A stretch of DNA of 15,873 nt from DASUSH01 sp050996575 (GTDB taxonomy: Bacteria > Actinomycetota > Thermoleophilia > Solirubrobacterales > 70-9): the NCBI GenBank assembly GCA_050996575.1, contig JBPCRS010000127.1, positions 1-15,873 of the forward strand. Reading direction: 5' to 3'. Under the pieces are notes generated by a model. It was given only the letters and a program-made list of their open reading frames with translations, was not told the DNA's origin and made no database searches. Every line of letters begins with the position of its first letter. The first letter of the stretch is position 1. The position numbers and the translations under genes are program-made. Below, piece after piece: positions 1 through 7,142 of the stretch.

Positions 1-1
1 C

Positions 2-271
2 ATCGAGCGCGCCGCCCGCGATCGGCGCGGCTCGAGCTAGTGCGACCGGCTCTCGCTCAGCGGGGCCGAGCTGGGGAAGGCGGTCGGAGGAGGGAAGAGG
101 GCGACGAGTGCGGCCCTGCCCCCGGCGGCGCGCGATGGCGAGTTCGACAGTACCTGCCGCCATCGTCCGGGCTATCCGGCTTCGCTCGCCCACCTCGGCG
201 CTGCGGCCCCTCACTCGCTCTGGCTTCGTGGCGATCACCGTCTGCTCGAGCGACTCGATCAAGAGCCGGCG
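2..271 (+). pseudogene. dprA: 5' part of dprA, interrupted by an in-frame TAG at 38-40
   Basis: This stretch is in the same reading frame as the DprA Rossmann domain that follows. Before the stop it reads IERAARDRRGSS, after it CDRLSLSGAELGKAVGGG, then CRHRPGYPASL and LWLRGDHRLLERLDQEPA, running straight into the VTIVGSRRAT of the core fold. The CRH..YP..L and L..RGD segments are typical of the region just before the Rossmann fold in DprA. The LSGAELGKAV segment fits the N-terminal helical region. No ATG, GTG or TTG lies in frame between the stop and 272, only CTG at 71, 116 and 242. The simplest reading is one gene entering from the left with a nonsense codon (TAG where TCG or similar is expected) or a base-call error. 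The gene start lies outside the window. The homology is seen in the sequence; the cause of the stop is not known. Confidence 0.6.
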
Positions 272-1009
272 GTGACGATCGTCGGCTCGCGGCGAGCAAC
301 TCAGTACGGGCGTGAGATCGCCCATGAGCTCGGCCTGCTGCTCGCCGGTGCGGGTGTCACTGTCGTCAGCGGCCTTGCCTTCGGCATCGACGCGGCGGCT
401 CATCGCGGCGCGCTCGACGCCGGCGGCTCGACGATCGCTGTGCTTGGCAGCGGCGTCGACGTCGCCTACCCGGCCGGGAATCGCCGCCTGCACGCGCGGG
501 TTGGCTCCGAAGGTCTCATCGTTTCCGAAATGCCGCCCGGCTTCGGGCCGTTTCGCTGGTGCTTCCCCGCCCGTAACCGGATCATGGCCGCGCTCGGCGC
601 GGTAACAATTGTCGTCGAGGCCGCCGAGCGCTCGGGGTCGCTGATCACGGTCCGCCTCGCGCAGGGGATCGGCCGCGAGGTCGGCGTCGTCCCCGGGCCG
701 ATCAATTCGCGGTTCTCGCGCGCCTCGAACAAGCTGCTCGCCGACGGGGCATTTCCGGTGCTCGGCGCCGAGTCGGTGCTCGACGAGCTCTTCGGACCGG
801 GCGTCCGCCCGTTACCTGAACGGGATGACGCCCTCGATCCCGACCACGGCTCCGTGCTCGAGCGGGTCGAGGCGGGGGACGCAACGCCGGACGCGATCGC
901 CCGCGCGAGTGGGCTGGCCGCCGAGCGGGTCGCTGCGGCGCTGGCCGTGCTCGAGCTGCGTGGCCGGATCAGGGCCGACGCCGCCGGCCGCTACGTCGCC
1001 GCGAGTTAG
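272..1009 (+). CDS. dprA: DNA-processing protein DprA (Smf), Rossmann core plus C-terminal winged helix
   Basis: DprA binds incoming single-stranded DNA in the cytoplasm and loads RecA during transformation or recombination. The 245 residues from GTG 272 carry the family motifs in order: VGSRRATQYG, SGLAFGIDAAAHRGAL, AVLGSGVDVAYP, SEMPPG, FPARNRIMA, EAAERSGSLIT and VPGPINS, then ASNKLLADGA. Residues from about 185 onwards (VLERVEAGDATPDAIA to YVAAS) form a DprA-type winged-helix end. GTG 272 is unlikely to be the true start: it falls inside the first beta strand, and recognisable DprA sequence continues upstream in frame to the TAG at 38-40. Translation from here would lack the N-terminal helices and the YP..L linker, so the product may be non-functional unless the stop is an error. 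The next gene begins at or just after the stop codon. Family assignment is certain; integrity of the gene is not. Confidence 0.9.
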   Translation: MTIVGSRRATQYGREIAHELGLLLAGAGVTVVSGLAFGIDAAAHRGALDAGGSTIAVLGSGVDVAYPAGNRRLHARVGSEGLIVSEMPPGFGPFRWCFPARNRIMAALGAVTIVVEAAERSGSLITVRLAQGIGREVGVVPGPINSRFSRASNKLLADGAFPVLGAESVLDELFGPGVRPLPERDDALDPDHGSVLERVEAGDATPDAIARASGLAAERVAAALAVLELRGRIRADAAGRYVAAS

Positions 1010-1024
1010 ATGACGCGGGGTGGA

Positions 1025-1030
1025 TACGGT
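1025..1030 (+). promoter_or_regulatory. Candidate -10 box for leaderless thiD mRNA
   Basis: TACGGT ends 6 nt before GTG 1037, which is the expected distance from a -10 hexamer to a transcription start at the first base of the start codon. No clear -35 box and no Shine-Dalgarno sequence are visible. The call rests on spacing and on the same pattern at other genes in this window. Confidence 0.35.
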
Positions 1031-1036
1031 CCGTGT

Positions 1037-1882
1037 GTGAACGAGGCGATCCCAGTCGTGATCTCGATCGCCGGCTCCGACTCGGGTGGCGGGGCCGGGA
1101 TTCAGGCCGACCTGAAAGCGTTCGCGCGCTGCGGTGTGCATGGCACGACCGCGATAACCGCGATCACCGCTCAGAACACGCTGGCGGTCAACTCCGTCCA
1201 TCCGGTTCCGCCCGAGGCGATCCGCGCGCAGGTCGCCGCGGTCGCCGAGGACATCGGCATCGAGGCGGTAAAGATCGGCATGCTCGGCACGGTCGAGACC
1301 ACCGATGCGGTCGTCGCCGCGCTCGAGGAGAATGGCCTCGTCGGCACCGTCCCAGTCGTTCTCGATCCGGTAATGGTCGCCGAGAGCGGAGCGACACTGC
1401 TCGAGGGCGACGCCCGCTCGGCGCTGATCGAGCTGCTCCTGCCCCGAGCGAGTGTCGTAACCCCGAACCTGCCTGAGGCGGCCGAGCTAACCGGACTCTC
1501 GGGGGCAGATCGTGACGAGCTTGCCGCCGCGGTGCTGGCGCTCGGCACGCAGGCGGTGATCGTCACCGGTGGCCACACCGACGACGGCATCGACCTGCTG
1601 CTCACCGCTGCCGGCGAGCGCCACGCGATCGCAGGTCCGCGCTATCCCGACGGCGCCGCCCACGGCTCGGGATGCACGCACTCCTCGGCACTCGCCGCCT
1701 GTTTGGCCCTCGGCGCATCGCTGCCCGAGGCGGCGCGCAGCGCCCGTGATCTGACCGGCGAGGCGGTCGCCGCGGGGCTGCGCGGGATCGGTGCCGGCGC
1801 CGGCCCCGTCGACGTGCTCGGTATCGCCGGCGGAGCCACGCGAAGGCCGATTTCACCGGCTGCCTCCGAGCCGCTGCCATAA
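1037..1882 (+). CDS. thiD: Hydroxymethylpyrimidine / phosphomethylpyrimidine kinase ThiD
   Basis: ThiD phosphorylates HMP and HMP-phosphate to HMP-pyrophosphate, the pyrimidine half of thiamine, in the cytoplasm. Motifs seen: AGSDSGGGAGIQADLK near the N-terminus (substrate and nucleotide site), AVKIGML, DPVM, VTPNLPEA, and the anion-hole/catalytic segment AHGSGCTHSSALAA with its conserved Cys. The usual HGTGCT is HGSGCT here, a mild change. Length (281 residues from GTG 1037) is normal. I prefer GTG 1037 because homologs begin a few residues before the PVVISIAGSD strand and a -10-like TACGGT lies 6 nt upstream. ATG 1010, directly after the dprA stop, would add nine residues (MTRGGYGPC) that do not look like the family; it remains possible. 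No other thiamine biosynthesis gene is adjacent, although a cyclo-ligase paralog linked to thiamine metabolism lies about 3.6 kb downstream. Confidence 0.95.
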   Translation: MNEAIPVVISIAGSDSGGGAGIQADLKAFARCGVHGTTAITAITAQNTLAVNSVHPVPPEAIRAQVAAVAEDIGIEAVKIGMLGTVETTDAVVAALEENGLVGTVPVVLDPVMVAESGATLLEGDARSALIELLLPRASVVTPNLPEAAELTGLSGADRDELAAAVLALGTQAVIVTGGHTDDGIDLLLTAAGERHAIAGPRYPDGAAHGSGCTHSSALAACLALGASLPEAARSARDLTGEAVAAGLRGIGAGAGPVDVLGIAGGATRRPISPAASEPLP

Positions 1883-1883
1883 T
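1878..1883 (+). promoter_or_regulatory. Candidate -10 box upstream of the 80-residue protein
   Basis: CATAAT, close to the consensus TATAAT, overlaps the thiD stop codon (TAA 1880-1882) and ends 8 nt before ATG 1892. No Shine-Dalgarno sequence lies between them, so a leaderless or near-leaderless transcript is likely. Confidence 0.4.
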
Positions 1884-1891
1884 CCTGCCGT

Positions 1892-2134
1892 ATGAAGTTG
1901 GTTCGAATGAGACCGGGGCATGGCGACGTGCTGCTCGCTGAGGGCGACGTTGAGCTCGCCGAAGACGAGGAGCGCTTGGTCGAGGAGTTCCGCCGCCAGC
2001 TCGATCTCGGTATGTGGGCCGCGGTGCCGATGACCGACGCGGGTCGCCGCGAGGCGGTCATGGTCCGCGATTTCGGTGAGATCCCCCGCGACGCCGACCG
2101 CGTGATCTTCTTCCCGCCCGCAGCGGGCGGCTGA
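1892..2134 (+). CDS. Small hypothetical protein, 80 residues
   Basis: I do not recognise this family. The protein starts MKLVRMRPGHGDVLLAEGD, has a strongly acidic stretch near residues 18-30 (VELAEDEERLVEE), and ends PRDADRVIFFPPAAGG. It has no signal peptide, membrane segment or cysteine. The strand/helix alternation suggests a compact soluble alpha/beta fold. Codon bias matches its neighbours, which supports real coding. The start at ATG 1892 is supported by a -10-like CATAAT 8 nt upstream. It lies 9 bp after thiD and 16 bp before the next gene, so it may share that transcript. Function unknown. Confidence 0.7.
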   Translation: MKLVRMRPGHGDVLLAEGDVELAEDEERLVEEFRRQLDLGMWAAVPMTDAGRREAVMVRDFGEIPRDADRVIFFPPAAGG

Positions 2135-2150
2135 GGCAGGCCCAACGCCG

Positions 2151-2726
2151 ATGAGCGCTCCGCTTCTCGTCCTCCTGGTCGTGCTTTCCGCGCTTGCCGC
2201 GGTCGGTTTCGGCCCGGCGCTCTCGGAGCGCCTGCAGCGCCTCCGCGACGCCCGCGCTCGAACGCACTCCCCGCCCCGCCCGAGTCCCTCCGCTTACGAC
2301 CCTGGTCGCGAAAGACGCGCCGAGCTCAAGGCACTCGATCTATTGCGCGCGGCGATCGGCGAGGAGGAGTACGCGATGTACACGGGCCTCGGCTTCCTCC
2401 GCGTGCTCGGTACGACGCGCGACGAGGGCGGCTACGGCTACCTGACCTACCCGCACCGGCCGCTCGTCGCCTACGACACCGAGACCGACGAGCTGCTCAG
2501 CGAGTATTGCGTCGGCTTCCCCGATCGCGCCGAGCGCGCCTTCGGATCGCGCCTGCCCGACGCCGACGACGTCCTCGCCAAGTGGATGTCGCTACACGGC
2601 GACGAGCGTGGGCTGATCGCCGGCGCCAACATGCACCTGCCCGGCAAGCAGCTCGACCCGGGCCAGGTCAAGCGCGACCTTCGCCGCATGCGCGAGTGGG
2701 AATCGCGGCTCGCGGTGGCCGCCTGA
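2151..2726 (+). CDS. Membrane-anchored hypothetical protein, 191 residues
   Basis: Not recognised as a named family. Residues about 4-22 (PLLVLLVVLSALAAVGFGP) form one hydrophobic segment, an N-terminal anchor or uncleaved signal. An Arg/Pro/Ser-rich linker follows at about 25-55. The rest is a soluble domain of about 130 residues with a distinctive core: GGYGYLTYPHRPLVAYD, then ELLSEYCVGFPD, and a C-terminal helical part rich in Arg/Lys that includes GANMHLPGKQLDPGQVKRD. A single Cys sits in SEYCV. The linker composition after the anchor does not settle which side of the membrane the domain lies on. Its stop codon overlaps the ilvD start (TGATG), so the two genes are probably translated together. 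A role linked to ilvD is only inferred from that overlap. Confidence 0.75.
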   Translation: MSAPLLVLLVVLSALAAVGFGPALSERLQRLRDARARTHSPPRPSPSAYDPGRERRAELKALDLLRAAIGEEEYAMYTGLGFLRVLGTTRDEGGYGYLTYPHRPLVAYDTETDELLSEYCVGFPDRAERAFGSRLPDADDVLAKWMSLHGDERGLIAGANMHLPGKQLDPGQVKRDLRRMREWESRLAVAA

Positions 2727-4405
2727 TGGCCTCGGCACCGACCACCCGTCCGCGCTCCGTCGGCGTCTTCGACGGCCCCGACCGCGCCGCGGCGCGCGCC
2801 TACATGAAGGGGATCGGCTTCAACGACGACGATCTCTCGAAGCCGACGATCGGGATCGCCAACACCTGGACCGAGGCGATGCCCTGCAACTGTCACCGGC
2901 GCGGACTCGCCGAGCACATAAAGGAAGGGGTGCGGGCGGCCGGAGGAACGCCGATGGAGTTCAACACCATCGCGATCTCGGACGGGATCACGATGGGCAC
3001 GCAGGGGATGAAGACCTCGCTGGTCAGCCGCGAGGTGATCGCCGACTCGATCGAGCTCACCGTCCGCGGCTATCAGTTCGACGCGGTCGTCGCGCTCTCG
3101 GCCTGCGACAAGACGATCCCCGGCTGTGTGATGGCGCTCGCCCGCCTCGACATCCCCTCGCTGATGCTTTACGGCGGCTCGATCGCCCCCGGCCGCTGGC
3201 ACGGCAAGGACGTGACGATCCTCGACGTCTTCGAGGCGATCGGCGCCCACGCCTCGGGCGACATGTCCGACGAGGACCTGCTCGATCTCGAAAACCACGC
3301 CAGCCCCGGCGCCGGCGCCTGCGGCGGCCAGTTCACCGCGAATACGATGGCCTGCGCGGTCGAGGCGCTCGGGATCTCGCCGGGCGGCTCCTCGATGGTT
3401 CCGGCCGAGGCGAAGTCGAAGGACGACGTCGCCGAACAGATCGGCAAGCTCGTCCTCCAGGTGCTCGAGCAGGACCTGCGCCCGAGCAAGGTGATCACCC
3501 GCGAATCGCTCGAGAACTCGATCGCCTGCATCTGCGCCTCCGGCGGCTCGACCAACGGCGTGCTTCACACGCTTGCGATCGCCCGCGAGGCCGGGATCGA
3601 GCTCGAGATCGACGACTTTGAGCGGATCTCGAGGTCGACGCCGCTGCTGGCCGATCTCAAGCCCGGCGGCAACTACGTAGCCACCGACCTGCACCGGGCC
3701 GGCGGCGTGCCGCTGATTCTCAACCGCCTCTCCGAGGCCGGGATCCTCCACCGCGACGCGATCACGGTCTCCGGCCGGACGATCGGCGAGGAGGCAGACC
3801 GCGCGGCCGAGGAGGAGGGACAGAAGGTGGTGCTGCCCATTGACGCCCCACTCAAGCCCGAGGGCGGCCTCGCGATCCTGCGCGGCAACCTCGCCCCCGA
3901 GGGCTCGGTCGTCAAGCTCGCCGGCACCGAGCGCAAGGGCCAGACCGGGCCGGCCCGCGTATTCGAGTCCGAGGAGGACTGCTTTCGCGCGGTCAAGGAG
4001 CAGGCGATCAAGTCCGGCGACATCGTCGTGATCCGCAACGAGGGCCCAGCCGGCGGGCCGGGGATGCGCGAGATGCTTCAGGTGACGGCGGCGATCGTCG
4101 GTGAGGGCCTCGGCGAGGAGGTCGGCCTGATCACCGACGGCCGCTTCTCCGGCGCGACCCGCGGCCTGATGGTCGGCCACGTTGCCCCCGAAGCCGCCAA
4201 GGGCGGCGCGATCGCCGCGATCCGCGATGGCGACGAGGTGACGATCGACGTCGAGGGCCGCCGGCTCGAGGTCGCGCTTTCCGACGAGGAGATCGCCGAG
4301 CGAATTGCCGCCTACGAGTCGCCGCCGCCGGCATACGAGAGCGGCGTAATGGCGAAGTACGCGAAGACCGTCTCCTCGGCGTCGGTCGGCGCGATTACGG
4401 GCTGA
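2726..4405 (+). CDS. ilvD: Dihydroxy-acid dehydratase IlvD
   Basis: IlvD dehydrates 2,3-dihydroxy-isovalerate and 2,3-dihydroxy-3-methylvalerate to the keto acids for valine, leucine and isoleucine, using an Fe-S cluster, in the cytoplasm. The 559-residue protein has the cluster cysteines in PCNCHRRG (about residues 53-60), SACDKTIPGC (Cys127) and GACGGQFTANTMA (Cys199). It also has SDGITMGTQGM and the C-terminal DGRFSGATRGLMVGHVAPEA signature. Its length and cysteine pattern fit the shorter, [2Fe-2S]-type enzymes rather than the longer E. coli type; that is family inference. The start ATG 2726 overlaps the TGA of the preceding gene. The open frame extends further upstream, but only as overlap with that gene. 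No other ilv or leu genes are in the window. The next gene is convergent, 34 bp away, and I see no convincing terminator in that gap. Confidence 0.97.
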   Translation: MASAPTTRPRSVGVFDGPDRAAARAYMKGIGFNDDDLSKPTIGIANTWTEAMPCNCHRRGLAEHIKEGVRAAGGTPMEFNTIAISDGITMGTQGMKTSLVSREVIADSIELTVRGYQFDAVVALSACDKTIPGCVMALARLDIPSLMLYGGSIAPGRWHGKDVTILDVFEAIGAHASGDMSDEDLLDLENHASPGAGACGGQFTANTMACAVEALGISPGGSSMVPAEAKSKDDVAEQIGKLVLQVLEQDLRPSKVITRESLENSIACICASGGSTNGVLHTLAIAREAGIELEIDDFERISRSTPLLADLKPGGNYVATDLHRAGGVPLILNRLSEAGILHRDAITVSGRTIGEEADRAAEEEGQKVVLPIDAPLKPEGGLAILRGNLAPEGSVVKLAGTERKGQTGPARVFESEEDCFRAVKEQAIKSGDIVVIRNEGPAGGPGMREMLQVTAAIVGEGLGEEVGLITDGRFSGATRGLMVGHVAPEAAKGGAIAAIRDGDEVTIDVEGRRLEVALSDEEIAERIAAYESPPPAYESGVMAKYAKTVSSASVGAITG

Positions 4406-4439
4406 GCCCCGGCTCGACGCGTGGCCGATCACGGAGTTC

Positions 4440-5375
4440 TCAAGAAGCGAGGAACGTCTCGAGCAGCGCGTTGAAGCGCGCCGGCCGTTCGATCGGCGGC
4501 ACGTGGCCGCAGCGGTCGAAGACGACGCGCTGGGCGTTCGGGATCAGGCGGACGAACTCCTCGCCGTCTGACGGCGGCACGACGCGGTCCTGGCGGCCCC
4601 AGACGACCAGCGTCGGCACCTCGATCTCGGGGAGGCGGTCGGTGACGTCGTAGCCGACGAGTCCGGCGACGGCACCGAGCATTCCGGGGGCGTCGAAGGC
4701 GGCGTGGATGTTCTCCCAGAGCAGCTCGGGCCGGAGCTCGTTCGGCTGGTCGAAGACTCCGCGGAGCGCGTAGTGGCGCAGGCTCGGCCTCGTCAACGCT
4801 CGCTCGCGCGCTTTGAACGCGTAGGGGGCCGTGGCCGCGGCCAATCGGGCGAGACTCGTCGCCGGCGCGCGCATCATCCGCGCGTGCGTGATCCCGGCTG
4901 AGGAAACGAGCGCCAGCCGCTCGGCTCGCTCGGGGTCCGAGATCGCCACCTCGGCGGCGATGAAGCCACCCATCGAGTGTCCGACGAGCGTGCAGCGCTC
5001 GATTCCGAGCTCGTCGCAAAAGGCGCCGAGGAAGCGGCCGTACTCGCTGATCGTAATTGGCCAGTTTGGCACCGGGCTGCCGCCGAACCCAGGCAGGTCG
5101 AGGGCGACGACGCGGTGGTCGCCGGCGAAGTGTGGAATCTGCTCGAGCCAGTTCTGCCAGGCGCCGGAGAGTCCGTGGACGAAGACGAGTGGCGGGCCGG
5201 CGGAGGAAGGGGAGGGGCCGAGCTCGACGTAGCGAACCTCGGTTCCGCGGACCCGGATCGAGCGCAGGTGCTCGGACCAATCGATCGCGAGCCATTCGGG
5301 GTCGGGGTTCCCGTATACGTCGGTTGCCCCCGTCGGGGCCGGGGTCGGTTCCGGCGAGGTGCCAAGCAGCGGCAT
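4440..5375 (-). CDS. Alpha/beta-fold hydrolase
   Basis: A single-domain alpha/beta hydrolase of 311 residues, probably a cytoplasmic esterase/lipase-like or C-C hydrolase enzyme; the substrate cannot be told from sequence. Motifs seen: oxyanion-hole strand FVHGLSGAWQNW (from residue 65), DLPGFGGS (93-100), nucleophile elbow GHSMGG (Ser134), WGRQDRVVP (Asp263) and CGHVPPIERP (His291), giving a complete Ser-Asp-His triad. A cap-like helical insert lies at about 165-235. The start is taken at ATG 5375. The frame is open further upstream, but the first 28 codons of that extension run through the palindrome at 5420-5448 and are low-complexity Pro/Arg, so they are probably not translated. It is convergent with ilvD and lies downstream of the cyclo-ligase paralog on the same strand. 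Confidence 0.9.
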   Translation of the reverse strand: MPLLGTSPEPTPAPTGATDVYGNPDPEWLAIDWSEHLRSIRVRGTEVRYVELGPSPSSAGPPLVFVHGLSGAWQNWLEQIPHFAGDHRVVALDLPGFGGSPVPNWPITISEYGRFLGAFCDELGIERCTLVGHSMGGFIAAEVAISDPERAERLALVSSAGITHARMMRAPATSLARLAAATAPYAFKARERALTRPSLRHYALRGVFDQPNELRPELLWENIHAAFDAPGMLGAVAGLVGYDVTDRLPEIEVPTLVVWGRQDRVVPPSDGEEFVRLIPNAQRVVFDRCGHVPPIERPARFNALLETFLAS

Positions 5376-5419
5376 CGGCGCGACGATCCGCCGCCGCCGG
5401 GCGGCTCGCGGAGGCGGAG

Positions 5420-5452
5420 GGTACCTGGCACCTGAGGTGCCAGGTACCTCAG
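5420..5452. repeat. Strong palindrome with an overlapping alternative palindrome
   Basis: GGTACCTGGCACCT at 5420-5433 is the exact reverse complement of 5435-5448, with only G5434 between: a 14-bp perfect inverted repeat. A second inverted repeat, CTGAGGTGCC (5432-5441) against GGTACCTCAG (5443-5452), has one imperfect pair and overlaps the first, so the two hairpins exclude each other. The octamer AGGTGCCA occurs at 5357-5364, 5435-5442 and 5451-5458, and inverted at 5426-5433. The element lies between the end of the cyclo-ligase gene and the start of the hydrolase gene. No T-run follows, so it is not a classical terminator. It looks like a REP-type intergenic element. Confidence 0.85.
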
Positions 5453-5473
5453 GTGCCACGTCCGGTTCGCGGC

Positions 5474-6187
5474 TCAGGCGTACCCCATGCGCTCGAGGGT
5501 CGGGATCTCGCGGATCTGCGGCGGCTGCAGGTGGTCCCAGAGGATCCCTCGCGGGCGCGAATAGGCGCCCTCGACGGCGATCATCGTCCGCGGCGTCGCG
5601 ATCAGGTCGATCGGCAGGTCGTGGCCGAGCATCATCAGGTTCTCGCGGACGATCTGAATCGGGTGCACTGTCGTCGCCACCGTCGTGTGCTGGTCGATCC
5701 GCCCGGCTTCGACGAGCAGCGCGAACTCGAGGTCGGAGTAACCGCCACCCTTGCCGACGCGGGCGCCGTTGAGGTTGACCGCGACCGAGCCGCAGAGAAC
5801 GAAGTCGATCTCGGGCAGTTCCTCCTCGGCGACGACTCGGCCGTGCTTGAGCGCGCCCTTGATCGTCGCCGCCTCGCGTACCTGCTCCTTGTTGAGATTC
5901 TTCGGGTCGAGCAGGCGAAAGGGGTGCGCGTCGCGCAGCCGCGGCACCGCCATCACCAACTGCTTGCCCTCCTCGAGCGCGATCCGGCGAACGTGCGTCT
6001 GCGGCGAGTCGGGATTGGCCTTGATCGTCTGCGCCCGCTTCCAGAGCCGATGGCTCGAGAGCCGCTCGGCGGCGAGCTTGGCGCCGGCGAAGTTCGGGAT
6101 CCGGCTTTCGGCCCCGGGGAAGCGCGAAACGCCCTCGCGGTCCATCGCCGCCCAGATCTCCTTGCGAACCTTGTCCTTGGACTTCAC
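5474..6187 (-). CDS. 5-formyltetrahydrofolate cyclo-ligase family protein, MTHFSD/COG0212-like paralog
   Basis: The protein (237 residues) has the overall fold of 5-formyl-THF cyclo-ligase, which makes 5,10-methenyl-THF from folinic acid with ATP. The start region MKSKDKVRKEIWAAM contains the basic N-terminal helix. However, the glycine-rich site reads ARVGKGGGYSDLEFALL (about 143-159) instead of the canonical GxGxGYYDR. The segments HPFRLLDP and TVHPIQIV...HDLPIDLIATPRTMI also match the MTHFSD/COG0212 branch. Members of this branch are reported not to be true cyclo-ligases in several cases, and have been tied to thiamine metabolism; that is from memory of the literature. So it should not be annotated as a canonical enzyme. 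Start is GTG 6187; a -10-like TAGGGT on the minus strand (6202-6197) lies 9 nt upstream. It is divergent from the acyltransferase. Confidence 0.85.
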   Translation of the reverse strand: MKSKDKVRKEIWAAMDREGVSRFPGAESRIPNFAGAKLAAERLSSHRLWKRAQTIKANPDSPQTHVRRIALEEGKQLVMAVPRLRDAHPFRLLDPKNLNKEQVREAATIKGALKHGRVVAEEELPEIDFVLCGSVAVNLNGARVGKGGGYSDLEFALLVEAGRIDQHTTVATTVHPIQIVRENLMMLGHDLPIDLIATPRTMIAVEGAYSRPRGILWDHLQPPQIREIPTLERMGYA

Positions 6188-6233
6188 GGGACCGAGACCC
6201 TATTGATTGTCAGGCTGCGAGAATGGCCGCGCG
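6188..6233. promoter_or_regulatory. Divergent intergenic region between cyclo-ligase paralog and acyltransferase
   Basis: Only 46 bp separate GTG 6187 (minus) from ATG 6234 (plus). The only AT-rich part is CCTATTGATTGTC near 6199-6211. On the minus strand it contains TAGGGT, 9 nt before the GTG. On the plus strand TATTGA could serve as a -10 for the acyltransferase. Overlapping divergent promoters are an inference. Confidence 0.3.
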
Positions 6234-7142
6234 ATGACCCCGGACCGAACCCCACTGGCCCCGCAAAGGATGCCCTCGGATGATGGCGAGCGCCCGCTGC
6301 CCGAACGCCGAGAGGCCGACCGCATGCGCGAGCTGATGCCCGCGATCGAACCCGAGCGCCGGCTCAACGACTGGGGCCGCTCGGAGCGGATCGAGGGCGC
6401 GCTCGATGCGACCGCGGTCGAGTTCTTCTACCGCTACTGGTTTCGCGCCGAGGTCGCGGGGATCGAGAACATTCCCACCGACGGCGGCGCGCTGCTCGTC
6501 TCGAACCATTCCGGCGCGCTGCCCCCCGACGCGGCGCTGATCGCCAAGGCGATCCGCGAGGAACACCTGACGCCGCGGCCGCTCAACATCACGGTCGAGC
6601 ACTTCTTCAAGGGCTATCCGGGTTTCTCGATGCTTATCCCGAAGATCGGCTGCGTCGCCGCCCACCCGGCGAACGTGCACCGGCTGCTTTACGACGAGCA
6701 GCAGCTGGTGCTCGTGTTTCCCGAGGGCCGCAAGGGCACCGAGAAGCTCTACAAGGACCGCTACCGGCTGCGCCGCTTCGGCCGCGGCGGCTTCGTCGAG
6801 GCGGCGATGCGCGCCGAGGCGAAGCTCGTCCCCGTCTGCGTCGTCGGAGCCGAGGAGGCCGCGCCGATCTTCGCCCAGGTCGGGATCATGAAGCGGCTCA
6901 CCGGGCTGCTCTACTTCCCGCTGACCCCGACCTTTCCATGGCTCGGCCCGCTCGGCATGCTCGGCTACCTGCCGGCGAAGTTCAAGCTCCGTTTCCTCGA
7001 GCCGATCGACACGCGGAAGATGGGCGCCGACCCGGCTTCCGACAGAGCGCTCGTGCAGACCGTCTCGCAGGAGGTCCGCGCGAGGATCCAGGAAAACCTG
7101 CACGACATGCTGGCGACGCGAAAGTCGGTCTGGTTCGGATGA
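6234..7142 (+). CDS. PlsC-like (LPLAT family) acyltransferase
   Basis: A 302-residue lysophospholipid-acyltransferase-like protein, expected to transfer an acyl chain from acyl-CoA/ACP to a glycerolipid or other alcohol at the inner face of the membrane. Motif I reads NHSGALPPD (His92, Asp99), giving H-x6-D rather than the textbook H-x4-D. This NHSG-LP-D form is seen in the LPLAT branch common in actinobacteria. Motif III is FPEGRKGTEKLYKDRYRLRRFGRGGF (162 onward), followed by KLVPVCVVGAEE. About 60 mainly charged residues precede the domain. Hydrophobic stretches near LLYFPLTPTFPWLGPLG may touch the membrane. ATG 6234 is chosen; TTG 6207 upstream would add nine unconvincing residues. The stop overlaps the SDR start as ATGA, so translation is probably coupled. 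The substrate is unknown. Confidence 0.88.
   Translation: MTPDRTPLAPQRMPSDDGERPLPERREADRMRELMPAIEPERRLNDWGRSERIEGALDATAVEFFYRYWFRAEVAGIENIPTDGGALLVSNHSGALPPDAALIAKAIREEHLTPRPLNITVEHFFKGYPGFSMLIPKIGCVAAHPANVHRLLYDEQQLVLVFPEGRKGTEKLYKDRYRLRRFGRGGFVEAAMRAEAKLVPVCVVGAEEAAPIFAQVGIMKRLTGLLYFPLTPTFPWLGPLGMLGYLPAKFKLRFLEPIDTRKMGADPASDRALVQTVSQEVRARIQENLHDMLATRKSVWFG

Noticed and set aside
4399..4410. GGGC-TGA-GCCC at the end of ilvD as a terminator.
   Set aside because: The stem is only 4 bp with no T-run, and it overlaps the stop codon; too weak to call.
2471..4432. A 653-codon open frame on the minus strand opposite ilvD.
   Set aside because: It mirrors the ilvD reading frame in a very GC-rich gene; its product is low-complexity (Ala/Arg/Asp/Gly-rich) with no family motif, while ilvD is unmistakable.
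5376..5459. An upstream GTG start (5459) for the alpha/beta hydrolase.
   Set aside because: The extra 28 codons would translate the palindrome and a Pro/Arg-rich stretch; ATG 5375 gives a normal N-terminus.
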